DNA of 35,858 nucleotides from Vineibacter terrae. GTDB lineage: Bacteria; Pseudomonadota; Alphaproteobacteria; Reyranellales; Reyranellaceae. Each line of letters starts with the position of its first letter. The stretch's first letter is position 1. The DNA lies in assembly GCF_008039615.1 (NCBI RefSeq), contig NZ_VDUZ01000076.1:1-35858 (forward strand), read 5' to 3'. The position numbers and the translations under genes were made by a program. Of the stretch, positions 8,099-14,799 are shown piece after piece. The notes beneath the pieces were generated by a model that saw only the letters and a program-made list of their open reading frames with translations, did no database searches and was not told the origin of the DNA.

Positions 8099-9517
8099 TT
8101 AGTAGGCGTTCTTGCCGCGCAGGACGGTGAGAACCGTCATCAGCACGATCTTGATGTCGAGCAATAGCGACCAGTTCTCGATGTAGTAGAGGTCGTGATC
8201 GACGCGCCGCTTGATCTTCTCGATCGTGTCGGTCTCGCCGCGCCAGCCGTTGACCTGCGCCCAGCCCGTGAGTCCGGGCTTGACCCTATGGCGCCCGGCA
8301 TATTCGGCGACCGCCTCCTCGAACAGGACGTTCTCGGCGCGGGTGCCGATCGGGTGCGGCCGGGGCCCCACCACCGACATCACGCCCGAGAGCACGTTGA
8401 AGATCTGCGGCAGCTCGTCGATCGACGTGCGCCGGATGAAGCGTCCGACGCGGGTGACGCGCGGGTCGTTCTGGACCGCCTGCCGCATCGTGCCGTCGCC
8501 GCAGGCGTCGACATACATGCTGCGGAACTTCCAGACACTGATCTTCTGGTTGTTGAAGCCGTACCGTGTCTGGCGGAAGAGGATCGGGCCCTTGCTGTCG
8601 AGCTTGATGGCGATGGCCGTCGCCAGCATCACTGGCGAGAAAGCTGCCAGCATCAGCAGGCCCAGCACGATGTCCTCGACCCGCTTCAGCAGCAGCTTCT
8701 CGGCCGACAGCGGCCGGTCGAACACATTCAGGACCGGGACCGACCCCAGCACGCTGTAGGAGCAATGCGCCAGGCGGAAGCCGATCATATCGGGCGCCAG
8801 GCGAATATCGATCGGCAGCTCCCACAGCGTCTTCAGGACCTTCATGACACGCAACTCGGCCGCCCACGGCAGCGCCACCACGATCTGGTCGAGCGGATAG
8901 TGGCGGGCGTAGTCGATCAGGTCGTCGATCGTGCCCCGCACCGGGATGCCCTCGATGGGATCGAGCGGCCGCGAGGCGCGCTCATCCCAGATTCCGACAA
9001 TGCGCCATTCGGTGGCCGCCTGCTGCCGCAGATGCTCGATCAGGCGGCGTCCGTGCGGACCGGCGCCGACGATGGCGACGTTGCGGGTCAGCCTGCCGGT
9101 CTCGATCCAGCGGCTGAGCAGGCCGAACACGACGAAGCGGACGACAATGAAGGCACCGAGGCTCCAGAAGTACCAGAGGATCGCCCAGCCGCGTGGGAAG
9201 TTGTTGGAGACCTTGGCCGCGAAGGCAGCCAGCAGCAGCGCCGCCACGACGCCGGTCCATCCCAGGACGATACGCCCCGTCTGGCCGGGCACGTTGGATA
9301 GGCTGCTGATGGTGTAGAGGTCCAGCGCCCCGAACACGTTGCCGACCAGCAGCGCGCTGGCGGCCATGGCCAGCAGATACTGGCTGTCGAATGTCGTGAA
9401 GTGCTCCGGCAGCCAGGACGTGATCGCAGCCCAGGCGACGACGGCAGGGATCACCATGTCGATCAGCCTGACGGACCACAGCAGCTTCTTTTCCACCAGT
9501 ACCTTGGAGCGATCCAT
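8099..9517 (-). CDS. Undecaprenyl-phosphate glucose-1-phosphate transferase, WcaJ type
   Basis: A 472-residue polyisoprenyl-phosphate hexose-1-phosphate transferase that starts repeat-unit synthesis by moving a sugar phosphate (usually glucose-1-P) to undecaprenyl phosphate at the inner membrane. The N-terminal third has four to five hydrophobic segments. A Rossmann-like CoA-binding-type region follows (VAIVGAGPHGRRLIEHL). The C-terminal catalytic domain (about 275-472) begins with the re-entrant helix segment after LLLKRVEDIVLG and carries KFRSMYVDA, RRTSIDELPQIFNVL, MSVVGPRPHP and KPGLTGWAQVNG. These are all diagnostic of the WcaJ/PssY family. It is the first gene of the minus-strand polysaccharide set and has its own predicted promoter at 9615-9643. 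Confidence 0.93.
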   Translation of the reverse strand: MDRSKVLVEKKLLWSVRLIDMVIPAVVAWAAITSWLPEHFTTFDSQYLLAMAASALLVGNVFGALDLYTISSLSNVPGQTGRIVLGWTGVVAALLLAAFAAKVSNNFPRGWAILWYFWSLGAFIVVRFVVFGLLSRWIETGRLTRNVAIVGAGPHGRRLIEHLRQQAATEWRIVGIWDERASRPLDPIEGIPVRGTIDDLIDYARHYPLDQIVVALPWAAELRVMKVLKTLWELPIDIRLAPDMIGFRLAHCSYSVLGSVPVLNVFDRPLSAEKLLLKRVEDIVLGLLMLAAFSPVMLATAIAIKLDSKGPILFRQTRYGFNNQKISVWKFRSMYVDACGDGTMRQAVQNDPRVTRVGRFIRRTSIDELPQIFNVLSGVMSVVGPRPHPIGTRAENVLFEEAVAEYAGRHRVKPGLTGWAQVNGWRGETDTIEKIKRRVDHDLYYIENWSLLLDIKIVLMTVLTVLRGKNAY

Positions 9518-9842
9518 GGTGGCTTACCTTGAGGACAGCGACGCAGTTTCCCGGCCCGGCTGCCCCAGCGCAGACGGAGGAACGCGATCAAGAACATTGG
9601 TTGATCTGCACGGGTGTATAGACGGCTTTGGTAAGCACGTCAATTCTCTTGAGCTGAAGTTACATATAAACTTTCAATTTATCTTGCGTTATTTCAATAT
9701 GTTACGTGGTGGATCTCCAATTCGGATGAGGTTGAGCCTGGGCTCGTTTTGGTCCAAATCGGCGTGAACACTTGATCAGAACCAGATTGCGGCAACGTTC
9801 CGCGCGCAATCATGATAAGGCCGTTTCAGCCGAGAAGACCCG
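9518..9842. other. Divergent intergenic region with AT-rich island
   Basis: This 325-base gap separates the WcaJ-type gene from the divergent GT2 gene. The minus-strand promoter is at 9615-9643. Positions about 9640-9705 form an island of strikingly low GC compared with its surroundings, with TATAAA and TTTCAATTTAT-like runs. It could be a binding site for an AT-preferring regulator or the start region for the plus-strand genes. I could not find a plus-strand -35/-10 pair with good spacing. Short ORFs crossing it have no recognisable content. Confidence 0.55.
9615..9643 (-). promoter_or_regulatory. Predicted sigma-70 promoter for the WcaJ-type gene
   Basis: Read on the minus strand, TTGACG (9643-9638) and TATACA (9620-9615) are separated by exactly 17 bases, five of six consensus matches in each box. 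Transcription would start near 9608, about 90 bases before the ATG at 9517. It is the best-looking promoter in the window and faces the polysaccharide gene set. Confidence 0.65.
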
Positions 9843-10628
9843 ATGCTGGACCAGATCACACCCGTCATCCTCACCTACAACGAGGCGCCCAACATCGGTC
9901 GCAACCTCGAGCAGCTGGCTTGGGCGAGGGAGGTCGTGGTCGTCGATAGCGGCAGCGACGACGACACCGCCGGGATCGTCGGGCGGTTCCCCAATGCGCG
10001 GCTGGTCGTGCGGCCATTCGACAGCCACGCGCAGCAGTGGACGTTCGCCGTGCAGCAGACCGGCATCGCCACGCCCTGGGTGCTGCGCCTCGACGCCGAC
10101 TACATCGTGCCCGAGGCCACGATCCGCGAGATTGCGGCCATTGTGCCGGGGGCGCAGATCGGCGGCTACCGCGCTGCTTTCGACTATTGCATCGACGGTC
10201 GGCGGCTGCGCGGGTCGCTCTATCCCAAGGCCCCGATCCTGTTCCGGCGCGACCGGGTGACGTTCGTGCAGGACGGGCACACCGAGAAGGCGCGAGTGGA
10301 CGGCGTGCTGGGCATGCTGGCCGGCCGGGTCGACCATGACGACCGCAAGCGCCTCGACCGCTGGCTGGTGTCGCAGTTCCGTTACCAGAGCCGCGAGGCC
10401 GACAAGCTTACCTCCACGCCCTGGTCCCAGCTCTCGTGGGGCGACCGGGTACGGTTGACGCGCGTGCTGGGGCCGCCCCTGGTGCTGCTCTATTGCCTGT
10501 TCGGCCGCGGGCTGATCCTCGATGGCTGGCCCGGCTGGGTCTACGCGTTCCAACGCATGACCGCCGACCTCATCCTTTCCATGCTATTGATCCAGCGCGA
10601 TCTTGCGGGCGGATCGACCAAGCCGTAA
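9843..10628 (+). CDS. Glycosyltransferase family 2 (GT-A, WaaE/KdtX-like)
   Basis: A 261-residue inverting GT-A transferase. It has the opening TPVILTYNEAPNIGRNLEQL, the nucleotide-binding DSGSDDDT (35-42) and a DXD-type metal motif DAD (84-86) in VLRLDADYIVP. The compact size, VVVDSGSDDDT and the C-terminal hydrophobic segment around LLYCLFGRGLIL resemble WaaE-type beta-glycosyltransferases of lipopolysaccharide core and exopolysaccharide loci. The stop is 10 bases before the next start, so the two genes are almost certainly co-transcribed. The acceptor may be the sugar that the next gene carbamoylates, or the lipid-linked intermediate made by the divergent set. Donor and acceptor are unknown. 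Confidence 0.85.
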   Translation: MLDQITPVILTYNEAPNIGRNLEQLAWAREVVVVDSGSDDDTAGIVGRFPNARLVVRPFDSHAQQWTFAVQQTGIATPWVLRLDADYIVPEATIREIAAIVPGAQIGGYRAAFDYCIDGRRLRGSLYPKAPILFRRDRVTFVQDGHTEKARVDGVLGMLAGRVDHDDRKRLDRWLVSQFRYQSREADKLTSTPWSQLSWGDRVRLTRVLGPPLVLLYCLFGRGLILDGWPGWVYAFQRMTADLILSMLLIQRDLAGGSTKP

Positions 10629-10638
10629 GGCGCTGTCC

Positions 10639-12399
10639 ATGACCTATATTCTTGGCCTCAACGCGTTCCACGCCGATTCGGCGGCATGCCTGGTGAAGGA
10701 CGGCACGCTCGTCGCCGCTGCGGAGGAGGAACGCTTCCGACGCATCAAGCACTGGGGCGGCTTCCCCAGCGAGGCGATCCGCTACTGCCTGAAGGAAGCC
10801 GGCATCGGGCTCGACGCGGTGGCGCATGTCGCGATCAACCGCGACAGCCGCGCCAATCTGTGGCGCAAGATCGCCTATGTCGTGGCCAAGCGGCCCAGCG
10901 TCGACCTGGTGATGAGCCGGGTGCGCAACCGGCAGCAATGGGCCGACGTGCGGACCCAGCTCACGGAAACGCTGCCCGAGATGCGCTTCAACGGCGAGGT
11001 GCACCAGGTCGAGCACCACCTCAGCCATCTCGCCTCGGCCTTCCTGGTGTCGCCTTTCGACAAGGCCGTGGCCGTGTCGGTCGACGGTTTCGGCGACTTC
11101 GCCAGTGCTTCCTGGGGCATCGGCGACGGCAACAGCATCACGATCGATGGCCGCGTGCATTTTCCGCATTCGCTCGGAATCTTCTACGAGGGCGTGACGC
11201 AGTTCATCGGCTTCCCGCATTACGGCGACGAGTACAAGGTGATGGGGCTCGCACCCTACGGTGAGCCGGCCTATGCCAAGCAGATGGAGCAGCTCGTGCG
11301 GCTGCGGGATGACGGCACGTTCGCGCTCGATCTGCGCTACTACACCCACGCCAAGGAGGGTTCGAAGTACGAGGTGCGCGACGGCACGCCCTCGGGCGGC
11401 CGCATCTGGTCGCCGGCGATGGTCGAGCTGCTGGGGCCGGCGCGCGGCAAGGACGAGCCGCTGGAGCAGCGCCACAAGGATATCGCGCGCTCGGCGCAGG
11501 GCATGTACGAGAACGCCTTCTTCAACCTCCTGGGCGCGCTGCATCGCAAGTATGGCCTGGACGCGGTCGTGCTGTCCGGCGGCTGCGCCTACAATTCGGT
11601 GGCCAACGGCAAGATCTACGAGCGCTCGCCGTTCAAGCATTGCTACATCCAGTCGGCGGGCGGCGACGCCGGCGGCGCCATCGGCGCGGCCTTCCAGGTC
11701 TGGCACACCCTGCCCGAGGGCAGCGCCGCCAAGCGCCATTTCGTGATGGACCATGCCTATTGGGGGCCGTCGGCGACCGCCGGCGAGGTCTCGATCGCCA
11801 TCGCCGCGCGCCAGGCCGATATCGACGCGGCCAATTGCAATGTCGAGACGATCACCGACGAGGCCGTGCTGTGCGAGCGCACGGCGGCGGCGATCGCCGA
11901 GGGAAAGGTCATCGGCTGGTTCCAGGGCCGGCTGGAGTGGGGGCCGCGGGCGCTGGGCAACCGCTCGATCCTGGCCGACCCGCGTCGCGCCGACATGAAG
12001 GACATCCTGAACCTCAAGATCAAGCGCCGTGAGTCGTTCCGTCCGTTCGCGCCATCGATCCTGCGCGAGGCGGTACCTGACTGGTTCGAGACCGACGACG
12101 ATGTGCCGTTCATGATGCAGGTGTTCCGCATCCGGCCGGCGCGCCGGGCCTCGATCCCGGCGGTGGCGCATGTCGACGGCACCGGCCGCCTGCAGACCGT
12201 GACGCAGACCGGCAATCCCCGCTACCACCGGCTGATCTCGGCATTCGGCGTGCTCACCGGTGTGCCGATCGTGCTCAACACCAGCTTCAACGAGAACGAG
12301 CCCGTGGTCTGCAAGCCTGAGGAGGCGCTGGACTGCTTCCTGCGCACCCGCATGGACGTGCTGGTGCTGGGCGACATCATGATCACCCGCCGCGACTGA
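10639..12399 (+). CDS. Carbamoyltransferase, NodU/CmcH/TobZ family
   Basis: A 586-residue enzyme predicted to transfer a carbamoyl group from carbamoyl phosphate, via carbamoyl-adenylate, to a hydroxyl. The N-terminal ASKHA-type Kae1-like domain shows HADSAACLV (11-19), EEERFRRIKH, HHLSH (126-130), SVDGFGD (147-153), KVMGLAPYG and LSGGCAYNSVANGK. The C-terminal carbamoyl-phosphate domain shows WGPRALGNRSILADPR, KRRESFRPFAPS and LNTSFNENEPVVC. The start is the ATG at 10639; a TTG 12 codons earlier lies inside the previous gene. Next to a glycosyltransferase in a glycan locus, the likely substrate is a sugar hydroxyl, as for NodU on Nod factors. A secondary-metabolite role (CmcH/TobZ-like) is less likely because no antibiotic genes are nearby. 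Confidence 0.9.
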   Translation: MTYILGLNAFHADSAACLVKDGTLVAAAEEERFRRIKHWGGFPSEAIRYCLKEAGIGLDAVAHVAINRDSRANLWRKIAYVVAKRPSVDLVMSRVRNRQQWADVRTQLTETLPEMRFNGEVHQVEHHLSHLASAFLVSPFDKAVAVSVDGFGDFASASWGIGDGNSITIDGRVHFPHSLGIFYEGVTQFIGFPHYGDEYKVMGLAPYGEPAYAKQMEQLVRLRDDGTFALDLRYYTHAKEGSKYEVRDGTPSGGRIWSPAMVELLGPARGKDEPLEQRHKDIARSAQGMYENAFFNLLGALHRKYGLDAVVLSGGCAYNSVANGKIYERSPFKHCYIQSAGGDAGGAIGAAFQVWHTLPEGSAAKRHFVMDHAYWGPSATAGEVSIAIAARQADIDAANCNVETITDEAVLCERTAAAIAEGKVIGWFQGRLEWGPRALGNRSILADPRRADMKDILNLKIKRRESFRPFAPSILREAVPDWFETDDDVPFMMQVFRIRPARRASIPAVAHVDGTGRLQTVTQTGNPRYHRLISAFGVLTGVPIVLNTSFNENEPVVCKPEEALDCFLRTRMDVLVLGDIMITRRD

Positions 12400-12504
12400 G
12401 GCGCTTTCACTTCAACCGCCACCCCGACGCGGCGCGGCTCTCCATCCCGGCGCTGTCCTCAGGCATAGTGCGCCGGCAAGGCACACGGCGCTCGGGAGTT
12501 GGCG

Positions 12505-13185
12505 ATGGCGAGGTTCCTGTCCAATCAGCTTCGCGTCCTGCTGGCTGGCCTGCTGGCCATCCTGCCGCTGATCCTCACGATCGGCGGCACGGTGTGGGTC
12601 GGGACCTTGCTGTTCCAGTGGGCCGGGCCGGGCAGCGCCTTCGGCAACATCATGGCCGGGATCGGGCTTGCGTTCGTGCCCAGCCCCACCGCGGCCTATC
12701 TCATCGGCTTCCTGGTGATCCTCCTGTGCCTCTATGTCTTCGGCCTCGTCGTGAGCTCGCAGGTCAAGAGCGGCGTCGTGGCGTTCATCGGCCGGATCAT
12801 GGAGCGCGCGCCGTTGATCGGGGCCGTCTACGGCCTGCTCAGCCGCTTCCTCGGCGCGTTCGGCAAGCAGGGCTCGACCGACATCAACGCCATGGCGCCG
12901 GTGTGGTGCTTCTTCGGCGGCAAGGGCGGCGTGGCGGTGCTGGCGCTGCTGTCGGCGCCCGAGGCGGTCGTGGTGGGCGGCCAGCCCTACCTCGCGGTGC
13001 TGGTGCCTACGGCGCCGGTGCCGTTCGGCGGCGGATTGCTGTTCGTCCCGGCCCAATGGGTGACGCCGGCGGCGATCGGCGCCGAGGCGTTGACCAGCAT
13101 CTATGTGTCGATGGGCATGACGGCGCCGCAATTCCTTGAGCCGCACGCCGCGCCCGACACCGGACAGATCCACGCCAAGACGTGA
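12505..13185 (+). CDS. DUF502 inner-membrane protein
   Basis: A 226-residue member of the DUF502 family. It starts with the typical basic lead-in LSNQLRVLLAGLLAILPL and has two strong membrane segments at about 12-34 and 62-88, then a soluble domain with VWCFFGGKGGVAVL and a C-terminal FVPAQWV and SMGMTAP. The latter resembles the conserved SxGxxxP ending of the family. The ATG at 12505 follows GGGAG at a spacing of six bases; the ORF's TTG two codons earlier is not needed. Family members are widespread in proteobacteria and plant membranes, and no bacterial activity is established as far as I know. It starts 105 bases after the carbamoyltransferase and may be read with it. Confidence 0.8.
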   Translation: MARFLSNQLRVLLAGLLAILPLILTIGGTVWVGTLLFQWAGPGSAFGNIMAGIGLAFVPSPTAAYLIGFLVILLCLYVFGLVVSSQVKSGVVAFIGRIMERAPLIGAVYGLLSRFLGAFGKQGSTDINAMAPVWCFFGGKGGVAVLALLSAPEAVVVGGQPYLAVLVPTAPVPFGGGLLFVPAQWVTPAAIGAEALTSIYVSMGMTAPQFLEPHAAPDTGQIHAKT

Positions 13186-13200
13186 TGGAGGAGAATCGTC

Positions 13201-13557
13201 GTGAGCAGCTTCCCTACCTGCCTGTTCATCGTCACCGTCGAGGTCGACGCCGCCGTCGAGGCCGACTGGAACCGCTGGTACGACGACGTTCACTTGCCCG
13301 AGGCGCTGGCCTGCCCGGGCGTGCTTTACGGCCGCCGCTACGCTGCGGCGGCGGACGGCACGGAGATGGACCGTGGCGTGCGCCGCGCGGCGGCGCGCAG
13401 GGTCTACACCACGGTCTATGCCTTGTCCGGCCCCGAGGCGCTGCGCACTCCCGAGTTCGAGGCGATGCGCGGCTGGGACCGGTTCGCGCCGCACGTCGTG
13501 TCGCGCTCTCAGGTCTTCACGGCGACCGGCGGCGCGGGTGATCCCGCGCCGGCCTGA
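13201..13557 (+). CDS. Small EthD-like / dimeric alpha-beta-barrel protein
   Basis: A 118-residue protein whose first half follows the EthD/NIPSNAP-type ferredoxin-like pattern: a first strand (TCLFIVTVEVD), then the helix segment NRWYDDVHLPEALACPGVLYGRRY, comparable to the WYDxxHLP..L..PGV signature. Such domains act as small oxygenases, stress proteins or degradation accessories, but catalytic residues cannot be assigned. It starts with GTG at 13201, supported by GGAGGA at 13187-13192, and lies 15 bases after the DUF502 stop in the same transcriptional direction. It converges with the DapA-family gene 38 bases downstream. Confidence 0.65.
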   Translation: MSSFPTCLFIVTVEVDAAVEADWNRWYDDVHLPEALACPGVLYGRRYAAAADGTEMDRGVRRAAARRVYTTVYALSGPEALRTPEFEAMRGWDRFAPHVVSRSQVFTATGGAGDPAPA

Positions 13558-13595
13558 TCGTATCGCTCATGCCGCAGCCGGGTCCCGACGCGGGC

Positions 13596-14489
13596 CTAGG
13601 CCGCGAGGCTGGTGCGGCGCGCGATCTCCGCGTCGATGCGGGCTGCCAGGCCGGCGCTGATCTCGGTCATCGGCAGCCGCACCTCGGGGCTGTGCAGCAG
13701 CCCGGCGCGCCACAGCCAGTGCTTGATCGGCGCCGGGCTGGGCTCGGCGAACAGCAGGCGCGGCAGGTCGACAAGGTCGCGCCACACGGCCAGGGCGGCG
13801 CTGTGGTTGCCGCCGCGCACGGCATTGTGCACGCGCGCGAAGAGCCGTGTCTCGACATGCGCCGAGGCCAGGATGCCGCCGTCGGCGCCGTGGGTCAGGG
13901 CGTTGTAGAACAATGCATCCTCGCCGGTCAGCACGGAGAACCCGGACGGCCGCGCGCGCAGCAGGTCGAAGGACTGCGCCGCCTCGGCGCAGCAATCCTT
14001 GAGGCCGACGATATTGGGCAGCGCCGCCAGCCGCAGCAGCGTCTCGTTGCCCATGTTGACGCCGGTGCGATAGGGGATGTTGTAGATCAGGATCGGCTTG
14101 TCGCTGTCACGGGCGAGGGTCGCGAAGTGGCGGAACAGGCCTTCCTGCGATGGACGTGTGTAGTAGGGGCAGGCAATGAGGTAGCTCCCTACCGGCCACG
14201 CCGCGGTGAGTTCCAGAGCCTTGCCCAGCTTGCGCGTGTCGCTGCCCGACAGGCCCAGGCAGATCGGCAGCTTGCCCGCCAGCTCGGCCGCCACCACCTG
14301 CACCAGCCGTGCGGTCTCCTCGTCGTCCAGGGTGAGGCCTTCGCCGGTGGTGGCCGCCAGGATCAGCCCGTCGATCGGCTGCGCTGCATAGTGGCGCACC
14401 AGGCGCCGCAATGAGGCCTCGTCGAGGTCGCCGTCGCGGAATGGTGTCACCAGCGGCAGCCAGATGCCTTGCGGATATCGGATCGTCAT
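13596..14489 (-). CDS. dapA: 4-hydroxy-tetrahydrodipicolinate synthase (DapA family)
   Basis: A 297-residue class I aldolase of the DHDPS/NAL family, which condenses pyruvate with aspartate semialdehyde in lysine and diaminopimelate synthesis. It shows TTGE (47-50), Tyr136 within IYNIPYRTG (equivalent to E. coli Tyr133), Arg141 (equivalent to Arg138, which binds the semialdehyde carboxylate) and the Schiff-base Lys164 in VGLKDCC. Keeping the Tyr+5 Arg supports true DHDPS over sugar-acid or N-acetylneuraminate relatives. Those remain possible, since paralogues are common and no other lysine gene is adjacent. The leader contains a minus-strand terminator hairpin (14531-14563) 42 bases upstream of the ATG, suggesting attenuation. 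Confidence 0.82.
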   Translation of the reverse strand: MTIRYPQGIWLPLVTPFRDGDLDEASLRRLVRHYAAQPIDGLILAATTGEGLTLDDEETARLVQVVAAELAGKLPICLGLSGSDTRKLGKALELTAAWPVGSYLIACPYYTRPSQEGLFRHFATLARDSDKPILIYNIPYRTGVNMGNETLLRLAALPNIVGLKDCCAEAAQSFDLLRARPSGFSVLTGEDALFYNALTHGADGGILASAHVETRLFARVHNAVRGGNHSAALAVWRDLVDLPRLLFAEPSPAPIKHWLWRAGLLHSPEVRLPMTEISAGLAARIDAEIARRTSLAA

Positions 14490-14530
14490 GTCGGTGCTCT
14501 CTTCGGTGGTGCCGGAGGTGCAGGGCCGAC

Positions 14531-14563
14531 AAAAACAAAGACCCCGTCCGATCCGGCGGGGTC
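14531..14563 (-). terminator. Intrinsic terminator or attenuator in the dapA leader
   Basis: Positions 14540-14548 pair with 14555-14563 (GACCCCG against CGGGGTC, extended by a wobble and a C-G pair; six-base loop). On the minus strand the stem is followed at once by CTTTGTTTTT, as in a Rho-independent terminator. It points toward dapA and lies upstream of its start, so it would terminate before the gene unless overridden. Confidence 0.6.
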
Positions 14564-14588
14564 CTGCGGTGCTTGCGATACGCGCTGT

Positions 14589-14660
14589 TCAGCGTAGGCG
14601 CAGTTGGGCGGCCCCGGGAATGGGGGCTTTTTTCGACTCCAAGCTGATCGCGACGCGCAT
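14589..14660 (-). other. Possible leader peptide ORF upstream of dapA
   Basis: A 23-codon minus-strand ORF starts with ATG at 14660 and stops at 14589, before the terminator hairpin. It contains two adjacent lysine codons (AAA AAA, 14633-14628) directly ahead of a second hairpin sequence. The arrangement resembles a ribosome-dependent attenuator of a lysine gene. However, two Lys codons are few, no Shine-Dalgarno is visible, and random ORFs of this length are common in GC-rich DNA. Confidence 0.2.
14611..14633 (+). terminator. Plus-strand terminator-like hairpin
   Basis: GCCCC (14611-14615) pairs with GGGGC (14623-14627) across a seven-base loop, and six T residues follow at 14628-14633. It could stop plus-strand readthrough before the molybdenum-enzyme gene. 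On the minus strand the same hairpin is preceded by A residues, so it would act only as an RNA structure in the dapA leader, upstream of the stem at 14540-14563. Confidence 0.45.
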
Positions 14661-14666
14661 GGCCGC

Positions 14667-14695
14667 AACATGGCGTGCCCCGATCCGGCTGTCAA
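14667..14695 (-). promoter_or_regulatory. Candidate promoter for dapA
   Basis: On the minus strand a perfect -35 TTGACA (14695-14690) is followed after 17 bases by CATGTT (14672-14667), a -10 with three of six matches. Transcription would begin near 14660 and give a leader of about 170 bases that includes both hairpins described here. Confidence 0.4.
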
Positions 14696-14799
14696 CGCAG
14701 CTATCGTCGTCCTTGGCATGACGTCAGCGTCATTCCTGCGGACGGCCCGACGCGGCTTTGCTAGGCTGCAGCCGCAGGCACGCCCACGGAGGAGCAACC

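Noticed and set aside
6734-8167. Plus-strand ORF of 477 aa antisense to the GT4 gene
   Set aside because: No family motif and typical antisense composition. The minus-strand product has clear GT4 blocks.
12400-14489. A second antibiotic or secondary-metabolite cluster based on the carbamoyltransferase
   Set aside because: Nothing like a PKS, NRPS, aminoglycoside or cephem gene is present. Neighbours are glycan and housekeeping genes.
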